A stretch of DNA of 64,000 bases. Origin: Porpolomopsis calyptriformis. Taxonomy: Eukaryota; Basidiomycota; Agaricomycetes; Agaricales; Hygrophoraceae. Each line of letters opens with the position of its first letter. Position 1 is the first letter of the stretch. The translations under genes and the position numbers were made by a program. Of this stretch, positions 1 through 11,318 are shown one piece after another. The stretch lies in contig OX621169.1 of NCBI GenBank assembly GCA_951640195.1, positions 1,116,001 to 1,180,000 on the forward strand, read 5' to 3'. Below the pieces are notes generated by a model, which saw only the letters and a list, made by a program, of their open reading frames with translations, was not told the DNA's origin and ran no database searches.

Positions 1-433
1 GGGCATCACCGAGCTTCACCATTTTTTGAAAGCTTACCCTCACAAGAGACCTCGAGTAGAGAAGATGCTCGAGTCAACTGGTCCCGCATTCCGAAAGTAT
101 ATCACCCGTGCGTTGGCAACCCGAGCTGCTGAAGACGAGGAGAGAGGGGTTGCTGTTGCTGACACCCTTTCAAGTCCGTGTCAACGTCCTTCATCAAGTG
201 TTGTAATTTGACCTCACAAGACAGAACTGGAATCGAACTATGAAACTGCGTCGGCTGTTGGTAAACTTGATGCTTCTCCTCGTCGATCAAGAAGTCCGAC
301 AGAAATGACAAAGACTCAGGACAAATTGCACAGGTTGCATGATATCTTCCAGTATAGATCTAGTACGGTTAGCAATGACTCCTCGCATGGTCGAACTACG
401 CCGTCTGCAGTATCTTCACCTCCGCCTAGTTGA
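1..433 (+). CDS. 3' end of a probable CLASP/STU1-like microtubule-binding protein (partial)
   Basis: The left edge cuts into a gene read from base 2. The first exon (to base 173) encodes a helical stretch with LKAYPHKRPRVEKMLESTG followed by FRKYITRALATRAAEDEER. The intron is 174-224, and the second exon encodes a Ser/Thr/Pro-rich tail ending at the TGA of 431-433. The pattern of repeated short helices ending in a basic, disordered tail resembles the C-terminal part of CLASP/STU1-family proteins, which stabilise microtubules at plus ends and kinetochores. That assignment rests on remembered family flavour rather than a diagnostic motif, so it is tentative. Only about 125 residues are visible. 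The frame is continuous across the intron, so the exon structure itself is fairly secure. Confidence 0.45.
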
Positions 434-586
434 CGATTACTATGCGCCTTTCCTTGTTTGTTTTTCGACCCCTTCCATTGTAATATTACCTCATCGTAGA
501 ATACACCACCTCAGGGATAATTTCAAGCTGCAGAATCTCATTATGTTTATGTAACCGTTTGCGAAACGGTGTGAAGTCCTCGTATC

Positions 587-1656
587 ATGAACGCCAACTT
601 CGCCTATGCGACCTTACTCACAAGAGCATCATACCTTCCCGGTACTTTGGTCCTGGAACTGAGTCTCCGACTAGTCGGCTCACGATACCCCCTTGTGGTG
701 ATGGCTACCCCGGAATTACCTCAAGATGTAAGAGATGTGCTGAAAAAGAGAGGATTGAAAATTGTGGACGTCGATATCCTCCAGCCCCGTGCGGGCGACC
801 ACTCTTTGAATGAGGGTGATGCCAGGTTCAAGGACACCTGGACCAAACTTAGGTGTGCTTCATGTGGTCACTCCCTGAACGAATGTCTGATTTAATCTCG
901 AGGGTGTTTGATTTGATTGACTACAAGGTTGGAACTTTCCTTGAAGCAAAGGTCAAATAAATTGCTTATCCGGGGGTAGAGGATAATTCTCCTTGACTCG
1001 GACATGATGGTGATGAAGAATATGGACGAACTGATGGATATTGACCTTGCTGAAGATTGGATAGCTGCCGCGCACGTTTGTGCTTGCAATCCCCGAAAAT
1101 TGGCACATTATCCGGTTGATTGGTAATGCGTTTTGATCACTATGTGAAGCTGTTGTAACTTTTTATGGGTGATAGGACTCCTGAAAACTGTGCTTACACA
1201 TCGGTGGTCCACCCGACGGGACACACGATAGCGCCAGTCATAGCTGACTCGAGTCCTCGCCCATATCGTCTCCTCAATTCGGGCCTGGTTGTCTTGACAC
1301 CGTCCTCAGAACTTGCCAAAGCCATTACTCGCTATCTCGCAACATCCCCTCTTGTTTCCTCCTTCTCGTTCCCTGACCAGGATCTTTTGGCGGCTTTCTT
1401 TGAAGGGAAGTGGAAGCCATTGCCGTGGTGCTACAACGCGCTAAAGACTTTGAGGGTGATCCATAAACCGTTGTGGAGAGATGAAGAGGTGCGGTGTGTG
1501 CACTATATACTGGCGGATAAGCCTTGGAATGATAGAGGGACCGGCGGAGAGTATGAGGAAGTCCACGGCTGGTGGTGGGAGAGGTTTGAGAAACTGGGAA
1601 AGGAAATGAGGGGAACGGAGGAGGAAGGCTGGTCGCTCGTCTGCCGGCGTGAATGA
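587..1656 (+). CDS. Glycosyltransferase family 8 (glycogenin/galactinol synthase-like)
   Basis: Four exons (587-852, 903-927, 980-1122, 1176-1656) join in frame to 304 residues. The N terminus (AYATLLTRASYLPGTLVLEL, then a strand ending LVVMATPELP) is the typical start of GT8 proteins. A DxD metal-binding motif occurs as LLDSDM at about residues 101-106. GT8 enzymes use nucleotide sugars to prime or extend glycans; the acceptor cannot be read here. A C-terminal segment (HYILADKPW) fits the family's KPW-type motif. Exon 2 is only 25 nt. The start at 587 is chosen because the GT8 fold begins a few residues later. No signal peptide is seen, so a cytosolic location is likely. Confidence 0.8.
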
Positions 1657-1766
1657 ATGAATCGTTCCAAATTTAGAGTAGCTGATGTCACTGGGGCAGC
1701 AAACCCCATCCATCTGAGTCGAAGTCAAAAGAGTTTACCGGTCTTCCCTTCTCTACCACGGTCACT

Positions 1767-4562
1767 ATGACTATGGCATCCTCAACCGACCGTTCCAAGT
1801 TCACCTACGACTGTGTTCTCCTATTATCCAGGTTCATAACCCAGATATTTTTCAGAGAGGTCCGTCCAAGAGGGGCCTTTAACATCCCTCGCCATGGTCC
1901 AGTCATCTTCGTGGCTGCCCCCCATAATAACCAAGCATGTCTATTCATACTGCGCCCAAGAATGCTCTATTCTTACCCGAATTTAGTTCATGGATCCCGC
2001 TCTCCTGAGTTTGGAGGTATACCGAGAAACTCAACGCCGTGTTCAATTCCTGATAGCAGCAAAAAGTATGAGCATGAGCATTATCGGCCCACTTGCTCGG
2101 CTCATGCTTAGCAGTAAGCATACGCGTACTGCTTTCTGATTTCTCCTCTCAACCACTTCTCAAGTTCCTGTTGCGCGTGCAGCAGACGACGCCAAACCTG
2201 GCACAGGCCGCGTCTCGTTATCCCCAGATGACCCTTGCTTGGTCCTTGGCGAGGGAACGTGTTTTTCCTCTGAAATAACTCCGAAAATGCAAATCATGCT
2301 TTCTAAATCTGTCAACTCACCAGTCGCCGAAGTAGCGGAGGTCATCTCAGATACTCAACTGAGGATCAAGCGGGAGTTTGGTGGTGATAGTGGGAAAGTT
2401 TCTGCGCGAATAAAGGAGAAGGTTATCGAGCTACGAGAGCAAGGAGAAACCGGTCTAGAATTTAAGGTACTGCCATACGTCGACCAGCAGAACGTGTACC
2501 GTTATGTCTATCAATGCCTCAAAGAAGGGGGGTGCATCGGCATTTTCCCTGAAGGTGAGGCGCGTTACCCAATACCCGCCGCATTTAACCCCTGTATATT
2601 TCGACATCTAGGTGGCAGCCATGACCGTACCGATCTGCTTCCTCTCAAAGCAGGAGTTTCCGTAATGGCTCTCGGAGCAATGGCCAACGATCCGAGCGTT
2701 CAAGTCAAGATCGTACCCGTTGGTTTGTCATATTTCCACGCCCACCGATTTCGATCTCGCGCTGTCGTCGAGTTTGGTGCCGCGATGGATGTTCCGCCAG
2801 AGTTTGTATCTATGTTCAAAGAAGGGGGTGCTCAGAAGAGAGAAGCTGTTGGAAAATTTCTGGATCTCATTTACGATGGACTCAAGACAGTAACGGTTCG
2901 AGCCCCGGATTATGACACACTAATGGTAGGTTTTCGCATCAAGATCTTTATTAACTCAAGCCCCAACTACTAGTGCACAGCTCATCCAAGCTGTCCGGCG
3001 CTTGTACAAAACACCCGGACAACACTTAACACTTGGCCAGGTTGTCGAACTCAACAGGCGTCTGCTGCACGCCTATGTTCACTTCAAGGATGTCCCTCGA
3101 GTACAAAAACTGCGCACAGACGTTCTAAAATACAATCGTCTTGTCAGAGACTTAGGCCTACGGGACCACCAAGTTGATTGGGATTCTCCCACTTCTTTAT
3201 CAATCTGACCACATGTTTAGGTCCCACGAGCGAAAAAAGCGAGCTGGAAGACGTTTGGTCTCCTTACTTACCGCATTGCCCTTCTCATATGTTGGGCAGT
3301 ATTAGCGTTACCGGGCACCATTCTCAATGGGCCAATGTTCATTTTAGCAACCGTAATCTCCAGAAAAAAAGCAAAAGGTATTGATCATTCAACAACTAGG
3401 TGTTATGTTGACCGTGTGGCGCCGGTTCTCCAGATGCTCTCGCTGCATCCTCGGTGAAAGTGGCAGGTCGCGATGTATTAGCCTCGTGGAAAGTTCTCAT
3501 CTGTCTTGGTGTTGCCCCCGTCCTTTACGGATTCTATGCGCTCCTCGCTACGATTGTGGCAATCAAGGCGAAGGTCCCACTGAAATGGAAAGTGTTGACC
3601 CCCTTCCTTGTCCTTATTTCGTTGCCCTTCATGAACTATTCCGCATTAAAATTTGGTGAGGCTGGGGTAGACGTTTTGAAGTAGGTTGACGAAAGAACAT
3701 TTGTTGTATAGACGACTTAGTTTCTGTGACAGGTCACTGAGGCCCTTGGTTGTTGCCCTCGTACCTGGACAGCAACGGTCGCTAGACAAACTCAAAGCCA
3801 TGCGGGTCCACCTTTCGAATGAGGTGGCTGACTTGATCAATGAATATGGACCGAAGATGTACGAGAATTTTGACGAGGTTCGCTGGTCACTCTTTTTGCA
3901 GGTTCTTTAATTGAACACGCCCATGTTGCCAGTGGCGTATTCTAGTTCCGTCTGCAAGTGTTCCCCCTTCCAGTGGAACTCCAGGTGTGTGGCGGCGCAA
4001 AAGTGGAATTGGTGCTGTGGACGCTCAGGGTGGCTTGCTCATCCATCCAATGGTATTTATCCCTGTCGGCCCCTCGATAATAACGTTCATGCCAACTATT
4101 TCTCAGACTTGGCTCGATGAACGGCTCTTTGGATGGAGTCGAAGTGCCCAGCGTGGGACGAGTGTCTGGGGAGGATCCGCTGAAGAGCCCAGCAGAGGCG
4201 GGACCCCTGAGGATTCTGATGACGAAGATGCGGGAGATTACGACAATGTGATCGAACAGCTGGACACCCTCACGCACAAAGCCAAGAGCCGGCAAAGCTC
4301 ATACGCAGATTTGCAGCGACTGCGGGCGACGTCGTCCGCCATTAGCCCGTACCCCCCTCACCATCTGACAAGTCACTCGCCTTCGTCAGTAGACCCAGAC
4401 GGATTGCAATTCCGGCAAGGACATCGCGATCGAAAAAAGAGTCTTTCGGACTCTGTTCCGGTTATTAGGATTGCGGCAGTGGATCGTGATGATGCTTTCG
4501 AGCGCGCTACTCTCGATCTCAATGACGAGATCCAACAAAGTAAGTCTAGAAACCCAGGTTAG
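1767..4562 (+). CDS. GPT2: Glycerol-3-phosphate/dihydroxyacetone-phosphate acyltransferase (Gpt2/Sct1 type)
   Basis: This enzyme performs the first acylation of phospholipid synthesis in the ER membrane. The PlsC domain shows the motif HNNQ-FMDP, then GIFPEGGSHDRTDLLPLKAG and VKIVPVGLSYF. Hydrophobic membrane segments follow (around 3,290-3,370 and 3,500-3,650), and a Ser-rich cytosolic tail contains TWLDERLFGW. Deduced introns are 1935-1986 (GC-AG), 2114-2164, 2555-2611, 2926-2980, 3173-3220, 3378-3433 and 3681-3732, plus two more further on. The junction near 3,880-3,945 is uncertain because no GT donor restores the conserved frame. The tail may continue through a last exon to about 4704 instead of stopping at 4562. 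The gene converges on MAP1. Confidence 0.85.
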
Positions 4563-4724
4563 ATGGAACGTTGTAAGGTTTCTATATTTATCTATTGAAG
4601 TTCTCGGATCTCTGAAGTATGAACTGAGAAGAGCGATGCTCTTTCGATTTCCATTTGCGACATATAAAAAAAGTCTAAGATATAACGATGAAATCATGAT
4701 TTAGGTAGGGCAGAGAGATGAAAT

Positions 4725-6604
4725 CTAGTTAGTGCCCGCAGTTAATACTTCAACTCCAGTTTCGGTGATCCTGAAGAAAAACAAGTTGTGAGAATATTGG
4801 TCGAGAAGGGAGGAAAAAGACTTGCAATAATGTTTCTTCAAACTGGGCACTCCGCTTTCCATCGACAGTGGTGGCTGTCCAATTGTCTGGCCAATGCACC
4901 AGATCCCAATGATGTCCCAAATTGATCATCTGGAATACACGCGGAAGGGTCCCGGAATTGAATTAAGAAGAAAGAAGGAGGAAAGGAAAACAAACGTACC
5001 GGCTCTATTGTGAAAGTCTGAAACAGCAAAGGAGAAAGAAGGAAAAGATGAATGAAAGGAGGGGGGGGGGGGGGAGATGATCCGATCGACGCACCATTCC
5101 TGCCTTCATGGTGCCGACAGCCTTGTTCTTGGCATAGTGGGCCACGTTGGGTGCACAATGGAAGAGGTCGTTTATTCCATGGCCGGTGTATGTCCGCACG
5201 ACTGCGCAACCGTTCGATCGCGCGATCGGTTCGCTGGTAACGATCGACAAAGCAATCAATCACAAAAATGATACGTTCGGGTGAGGGTTTATTTACATGA
5301 CTTTGCCGATATCCCGGAATAGAGCGCCGGGTTTGCATATTTTGATTGCTTCGTCTAGGCATTCGCGAGTGGTCCGGATGAGTTTTTGGGATTCGTCATC
5401 GATTCGGCCGACGGGGTATGTTTCGTTGAGATCGCCGTGGAAACCTGAGTGATGGTTAACAAAAGGCAGGTATGGCTATGACCGGAGGCGTACCGTCTCG
5501 GTAAAGCGTGACGTCTATTATGAACAGTGGATGAGAAGGGGGATGAAGGAGAACGGAAGAGAGGGAGTGTACCGATATTAATGATGTCTCCTTCGATTAA
5601 TTTCCGCTTGTCCGGGATGCCGTGACAGATCACCTCGTTCACCGAGCTAAGATCGATGGAGAAAGGCGATGTGTATTAAAACGATTGAACGTGAGAGGGG
5701 CCGAATACGCACGTGCAAACCGATTTGGGAAATTTACGATAATTGAGAGGGGACGGATAGGCGTCTCTTTCGATGATCGCATTGTGTACGATCTCGTCTA
5801 GTTCGTCAGTGGTTATCCCAGGTCGGACGTGGGATGCGGCGATATCGAGGACTTCTCGTGCGAGCTGGAAAAAGGGGGATTGAGAACTCCTTGGGGGAGG
5901 TGCTCGTTATGTTGGACTGACCCGACAGACGACGCGCATGGTTTCCTGCTCTTCTATACTCAGTATGCGGGGAGGCTGGCTGGCGCGTTTAGCCTCTGAA
6001 ATGGGCTTTCCTGGGGGAGGAAGGGTTGGTGTCAGGGCCCGGGACAGAGAGGAGGAGGGAGAAGGTGACCGTGTTCGGCGTAATCGGGTCGGGGTATGTG
6101 ATCGGGTATGGCCCGTTTTGAAGAAAGGGGGTATACAGGCCGAAGGGAGCCGGTAAAGCTGAAGTCGACGAAGGGATTGTAGGTGCCATCTGCGAGAGAG
6201 AAAAAGATTGGTCAACAGGTTCTGGGTGTGTGTGAAGTGTAGGAGAGGACCATCGAAGGAGATTTCTTGAGATTTGTTGGCGAGATCGTGGATGATTTTG
6301 TGAGCTTTCTGGTGATCGAGGGTGGTTAATAGTTGGAGAGTGAGAAATGGGCGAGGCTTACCCCTGGAAGGAAGAGAGAAAGAGGAGGTTAAGAGAGAGA
6401 AAGCGTTCGGGATGGACTCACATCCGGCCTTGAAGCATTCCTGGCCACAAAAAAACGAACCACGAATGCCGAGCCTGAGGGAGAGGTGAGCGGGGTGGAT
6501 GAGTGCGCGAAAGCAAGTTACCTGTGGCAAGTGGGGCACTCGAGGCGAGAGGGTGGATTGCCGTTGATGCAGGTCGAGGATTGGCAGAGGACGGGGGAAG
6601 ACAT
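4725..6604 (-). CDS. MAP1: Methionine aminopeptidase 1 (type I, zinc-finger form)
   Basis: It removes initiator methionine from nascent proteins at the ribosome. The start at 6604 opens a Cys-rich zinc finger (C7, C12, C23, C26-H27, then CGQEC at 37-41), as in eukaryotic MetAP1. The catalytic domain follows with [28 protein letters not shown], the metal-ligand segment [31 protein letters not shown], and a C-terminal [19 protein letters not shown]. All expected metal-ligand regions are present. It has many short introns. One carries a run of 14 G (5061-5074, + strand), and the last (4771-4825) is GC-AG with the sequence GCAAGT at its donor. The protein ends [13 protein letters not shown]. Confidence 0.93.
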
Positions 6605-6614
6605 GGGGAGGTGG

Positions 6615-6620
6615 CACGTG
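6615..6620. promoter_or_regulatory. CACGTG site, MAP1 promoter
   Basis: GCACGTGA, 11 bp upstream of the MAP1 start codon. Confidence 0.45.
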
Positions 6621-6764
6621 ATATATATGGATATTTAATACAAGAAAGCAAAGATGTGAGTGAAGGATGGAAAATATGCAGTGATAAGTGAGTTAAATAA
6701 TAGAATGTATGTCTACGAGATAATGGAAAATGCAATGAGGGACAAGATGGTGGTGCATAAGGGG

Positions 6765-7394
6765 TCATTGGTGGTGAGGGATGACTTCAAGTTTGTAAGA
6801 GGCGGTGGTGTTGTTGCACGCTTTCCACAGACTCTTGAAGTGAGCGGGGCCGAATACTTCGGTAAGAGCAGACTCGTGTGCGTTCACCCAGGCGGGAGAA
6901 GGCAAACCGCGGGTTGTCGTATAAACGCCCTCTGGCATCTTCTCCTCGAAGACGACTGTGAGGAGGCCGGTGAGGAGACACTGGAGGAGACTGAGGAGGT
7001 CGTTTATCGGCTGGCAGAGATGGCGGTTGGTCTGGAAGATGTCGGAGTGGAAGACCATTTCCCATTGAACGCGTCTGTCGGGGGAGAAGAAGGAGCTGGC
7101 GTGGAGGGGGAGCTGGAGCCTGAGGGAGGGGCTGGCGGGTAGACCGGAGGTGGAGCGCCAGATGGATGGGGTGTCGAGGGAGAAGAGGAGACGACGATCG
7201 GATTGGAGGGAGACATTCCAATTGTGGTGTTGAATGAGCTGGTTCTTGAGTGATACGAGCCAGCGATGAGCACGGGCGTAGGTGGCACCGAGAGCCTCTG
7301 CGGTGGTGAGTGGTATCCGTGTACGTTTCGCCCACTCGTCCATGTTTTTCACGTCGGAGGAGAAGACGACGTGAGGGGTTGGGAAGGATTGCAT
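6765..7394 (-). CDS. Hypothetical protein, 209 residues, single exon
   Basis: This open frame has no intron, which is unusual here. It begins MQSFPTPHVVFSSD and lies about 160 bp upstream of MAP1 on the same strand. No signal peptide, transmembrane helix or family motif is recognised. The composition (evenly spread Trp, Leu, Arg and His, and segments such as QWEMVFHSDIFQTNRHLCQP) looks like folded protein rather than a chance frame. A second long minus-strand frame overlaps it (6787-7518), but that one is Arg/Pro/Leu-rich like a shadow frame. Function unknown. Confidence 0.5.
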   Translation of the reverse strand: MQSFPTPHVVFSSDVKNMDEWAKRTRIPLTTAEALGATYARAHRWLVSLKNQLIQHHNWNVSLQSDRRLLFSLDTPSIWRSTSGLPASPSLRLQLPLHASSFFSPDRRVQWEMVFHSDIFQTNRHLCQPINDLLSLLQCLLTGLLTVVFEEKMPEGVYTTTRGLPSPAWVNAHESALTEVFGPAHFKSLWKACNNTTASYKLEVIPHHQ

Positions 7395-7510
7395 TGGTGA
7401 AGGTACGGACGAAAAGATTTGAGGTGGAGAAGAAACGTTTTGTGATGACTACTAAATTAGGTAATTTTAGGGTTAAATTTAAAATGTAAATTATATTAAA
7501 TTTTTTAATT

Positions 7511-8793
7511 ATGGACATTTACTCAACTTATCTTCACATCCTCGAAAACGAATCAGCAAGTCTCGTCTTTGGTTTTTGATATTCACTGACATTCGACAGA
7601 TATCTCACCCTCTCGCAGCTATACTTGCTCTCACAGAACTCGTCCAGCATTCCAATGGTGCGTTCTGGATGTCAACCCTCGCCCTCGCTCACGAGCTTTA
7701 CAGCCGGAACGATGTTCGAGCTCGTGAACGCGCTGCATGAGGGTGCCCAAGTCTTGCGCGAGCATTCCTCAAATCCGATTAGCATCAACGCTGGCTGCGA
7801 GCTCTTTATAGCCTTCGTCACCCTTTGTCCACATGATTCCCGTGTACTGTTCCGTGTCTACCAGCCTAATGCCCGCTAACCCACTCTCCAGACCTTCTCA
7901 GAGCTCAAGACAGAACTCGTCAGGCAGGGCCAAAAATACGCAGCGGAAGCATTAACCTTTCGCCAGAAGATCGCCGAACTCTGTCTCGGCTTCATTACGG
8001 ATGATTCTGTGGTCAGTCTTCACGAGGGTCGCAACCGTGCCGCTAACAAGTCCGCAAAAAGATCCTCACCCATTCCTATTCTCGTGTCGTCATGGAAGCC
8101 CTCGTTCGTGCTCACCAAACCAAGCGGATCTCAGTCTTCGTCACGGAAGCGCGGCCGCGCGGTCTCGGGTTCGTCCAACGTTCTTGATCCACCTGTGCGA
8201 TCTGTGACGTACAGTCGACTGTCATCAGGATAAAGACCTGCCACGAACTGACCAAGGCTGGCATTCCTTGTACGGTCGTTCTAGACTCGGCCGTCGCTTA
8301 CGTTATCGACAAGGTCGACTTCGTCCTCGTGGGTTCCGAGGCCGTTGTCGAGAGCGGAGGGTTGATTAACGCCGTTGGGAGCAACCAATTAGCGATCATC
8401 GCCAAAGCCGCCAACAAGCCGTTCTATGCCCTTGCCGAAAGGTCAGCCCAGCGTTTCCCAAGCCGGGAAACCCCCAAATCTGAATTTCCACAGTTTTAAA
8501 TTTCATCGACTCTTTCCATTGTCGCAGTACGATCTCCCGACTCACAATGCCAGCATTCTCGCCTTTCCCCTTCTGCCCAGCTCTGGTGATGCCTCGCTGA
8601 GCATGACACCGGAGCAGATATCCCGAAACCCAACCGTGGACTACACCAGGTGCGACCCCCCCCACGAAAAAATAAATAAATAAAATCTAAAGCCAAGCAC
8701 AGGCCCGATTTGATCACACTCGTTTTCTCGGACGCGGGAAGCCTTACACCCGAAGGTGTCAGTCAGTATCTCGTCGGAATGTTTGCGGGATGA
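7511..8793 (+). CDS. GCN3: Translation initiation factor eIF2B subunit alpha
   Basis: This is the regulatory subunit of eIF2B, the guanine nucleotide exchange factor for eIF2, which senses phosphorylated eIF2. The spliced protein shows the family order: LALTELVQHS, AGTMFELVNALHEGAQ, INAGCELFIAFVTL, ILTHSYSRVVMEAL, VFVTEARPRGLG, KAGIPCTVVLDSAVAYVID, VDFVLVGSEAVVESGGLINA, and a terminal PDLITLVFSDAGSLTPEGVS. Six or seven introns of about 45-60 nt were placed by frame; the ones before IKTCHELTKAG and before FKFHRLFPLSQY are clear. The start at 7511 gives MDIYSTYLHILENES. It stops at 8791-8793. Confidence 0.92.
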
Positions 8794-9960
8794 CCGTTCC
8801 CAGTACCTGAACAGTCGTAGTATGATGACCGGCACGTGTACAGTAACTCTATTAGCTTGTTCCCTTGCTCAAAGGGGTCCGGGAACCATTCCTTCGTCGT
8901 TCTCGCTCCTTTCAGCTCTGCTGATGAGCGATCGACGGCCGATGTTCTCGTTCGGTCGTTTGGAAAGAAAAAAGAAAATCCGTTCATAGGTCTTAATTCC
9001 AAGCCATCGTTGGACGAGCTTTGTTCTCCGTCTGCGGGGCACCGAATGGCTCTCCTGATGATCCAACATCCGAAACAGATCCCTATAAAGTCGTCTCCCC
9101 AGCCAATCGCCAGCCTCCGCAACATCCCCCCCCCCCCCCATCACAGATCACTGAAACCCAAAATGTGTCATTGGAGACGGTAAGAGCCACCACAGCCCAT
9201 CTCCCACACCCACCCGGCCGTCCTCTTAAACCCGTCTCCTAGTGTTCGAAATACCTACAGACGCTGCGGACACGCATACGACTTGGTTTGGTCCCTCCTT
9301 TCAGTCCCGCCAGGAATCCCCGCGCTGACATTTCCTCTAGCCTGATGAAATGGTTGAGAGACCGACTTTTATATCATAGGCCTGTAGGGTCCAGCACTCA
9401 TCGACAAATGCACTCCCCTAGATCCAATGTTCCGACCGATTCTGTCGATTCAGCAGCTCCCATCCGAGCAACTGCGTCCCACCCAATTGCACCAACACCT
9501 GTTGGTCATACCGGCAGTTTCCACAGCAATACAGTCAGTCGCACCCCCCCCCCTCTCTTTATTTTTGTTTCCGTCACTCACCTCGTCACCAGACCCCCAG
9601 ATGGACCGGCTGTGTCCCGCGTGCGAAGAGCGATCAGGGAGCAACCAGTAGAGTAGTCGTGGATCTACATACATACGCATAATAGGACGTCCCCCCCATA
9701 TGTTCGGTGCGAGGTTCCGACCGTATCTGCATCCACCTCGCAGCGAATATCTCCGTCGGGGGGGCATGTATGATACCCTTTGTTTTTAATTCCGATTTCC
9801 TGTCTTCGTCTCATGCCCAGCTCATGTGAACTGTCGTGATCATCGCTGCCAAGGCCCCGTAGCGTTTGGTTACCGGCTTTTGTCGCCAGAAAATCCTCTT
9901 CCCGGATAGCGTTGAGGACGTTCATGCCAACACCCGAACGCGATCACGTAATAACCGGTC
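8794..9960. other. 1.17-kb interval between GCN3 and the cyclin; possible cryptic gene
   Basis: No recognisable gene. Several C homopolymers are present (for example 9128-9138). A possible two-exon + strand gene runs from about 9021 to 9656. An exon ending in NVSLET could be spliced (donor GTAAGAG, acceptor CTCCTAG) to an amphipathic segment, CSKYLQTLRTRIRLGL, followed by a Ser/Pro-rich tail. That is too little to call a protein. The interval must also hold the cyclin promoter. Confidence 0.3.
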
Positions 9961-11270
9961 ATGTCCTCTTCCCAATGGCTCTTCCCTATCACTGCGCTCA
10001 ACGCTGCTCCGACCGTCTCCATCTCGAAATATCCTCTCGAAAAAGAACTTTATGACCGTGCCCGAGGCGTCGAGTTTTTGTTCCGCTTGGGTTCATCCCT
10101 TCAGCTGTCCGTTCGAATCTCTTTTCATTCTCTCCTCACCCTCACCCCTCCTCGCAGACCGTCCTCGGCCATGTTTACCGCTGCCACCTGGTTCCACCGG
10201 TTCTACATGCGTTATTCGATGGAGGACTATCACCGTCAAGTTCACCCCTCTCGCTTTTCGCCCCCCCTCCTTTCATCTCACCCATCATTAGGACGTCGCC
10301 GCCTCTTCCGTCTTTCTCGCCTCCAAGACCGAAGAGTGCGGACGAAAGCTGAGGGATGTCGCCAGGGTCGCTCAAGCTAAATGCACCAACGTCGATATCA
10401 CCCAGATCCCTGCCGACAGCAAGGTAATTCCCTCCTCTTTCTCTTCCCCCTCCTCTCACCCTTGGCAGGAAGTCGAAACATGCCAAGCGATGATATTGCT
10501 AACCGAAGAAGTCCTCCTCGAGGCCCTTTGCTTTGACTTCACCGTCGAGAGTCCACACGCCGATCTTGTCAACCTGTTTGAAGTCTACAGCGATGACTCT
10601 CGCGATTACGCTTGGAGCATTGCTCACGATTCGTAAGTGTTCACACCCTTTTGACGTGAACTCACCCCCCGCTTGAGCAGCTACCGAACCCCTCTCTGCG
10701 TGCTCTTCCCACCCAACATCATCGCCGCTGCCTGTTTCGTCCTCGGCCAGCGCATCGCAGAAGGCAACCTCTCCCCCTCGCTCGACGCCCGCATCTCAGC
10801 CGCCGCACCTTCATCCTCTCTGCCCACCCCGCCCTCCAACCACCCGCCGTCTCCCGACCCCTCCCGCTTCGCCATCGACCACTTCGGTCTCTCCATGGAC
10901 GATCTCGCTTCTGTCGCAGACGCATTGAGCATCCTTCTCGAGTTTTACTCCGCCCAAGATATCGAGGGCTCTTATCCGTACCTTTCTCCAGTTGCGGCGG
11001 TAAGCGATCGATCGTTTCAATCTTGACTTGTGACCGAACGCACTTCACCAGGTCACCCCTCCTGCCACAGCTTCACAGCGACCCAGGTTCTACCTCTCCT
11101 TTTCTCAGATCTCTGTCTTACTCGCCAACCCCGACCCATCATCACCGCCCAATATCAATCTCGGTCAAACTCCCGTTTCATCACACGGTGGGAGCACTCC
11201 CGTCGCGGCAGCGCCTCCAGCAGAAAATAAAGAACCGGCAAAATTGAATACAAGGCTTGATCTTAGTTAA
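9961..11270 (+). CDS. Cyclin, CTD-kinase/transcription type (cyclin K/T, Ctk2/Pch1-like)
   Basis: The protein begins MSSSQWLFPITAL, typical of transcriptional cyclins. A first cyclin box follows: ELYDRARGVEFLFRLG, then AATWFHRFYMRYSMEDYH, DVAASSVFLASKTEECGRKL, and ETCQAMILLTEEVLLEALCF. A second box starts at YRTPLCVLFPPNIIAAACF. These cyclins activate Cdk9/Cdk12-type kinases that phosphorylate the RNA polymerase II C-terminal domain. Phases fit introns after SLQL, after YHRQ, after ADSK, after AHDS and after SPVAA. The last exon gives a Ser/Pro-rich tail ending KLNTRLDLS. Which of Ctk2, cyclin K or cyclin T it represents cannot be settled by eye. Confidence 0.85.
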
Positions 11271-11318
11271 CTTTTTTGTCAATCGCTATGTTACAGGTCC
11301 TACAATATACAGAATTAC

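Noticed and set aside
2555..2611. 57-nt segment in GPT2 that is open in frame and could be coding
   Set aside because: It has GT and AG ends and normal intron length, and removing it gives the conserved FPEGGSHDRTDL; retention would insert 19 residues into the catalytic motif.
5061..5074. Run of 14 G as possible G-quadruplex
   Set aside because: A single homopolymer inside a MAP1 intron without spaced G-tracts; more likely slippage.
6787..7518. 243-codon minus-strand frame overlapping the 209-residue hypothetical
   Set aside because: Composition (Arg, Pro, Leu, Ser rich, no balanced hydrophobics) is that of a shadow frame of the gene at 6,765-7,394.
10116..10130. GTTCGAATC as a tRNA B box
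   Set aside because: Lies in a cyclin intron and no A box or acceptor-stem pairing was found around it; no tRNA gene was recognised in the window.
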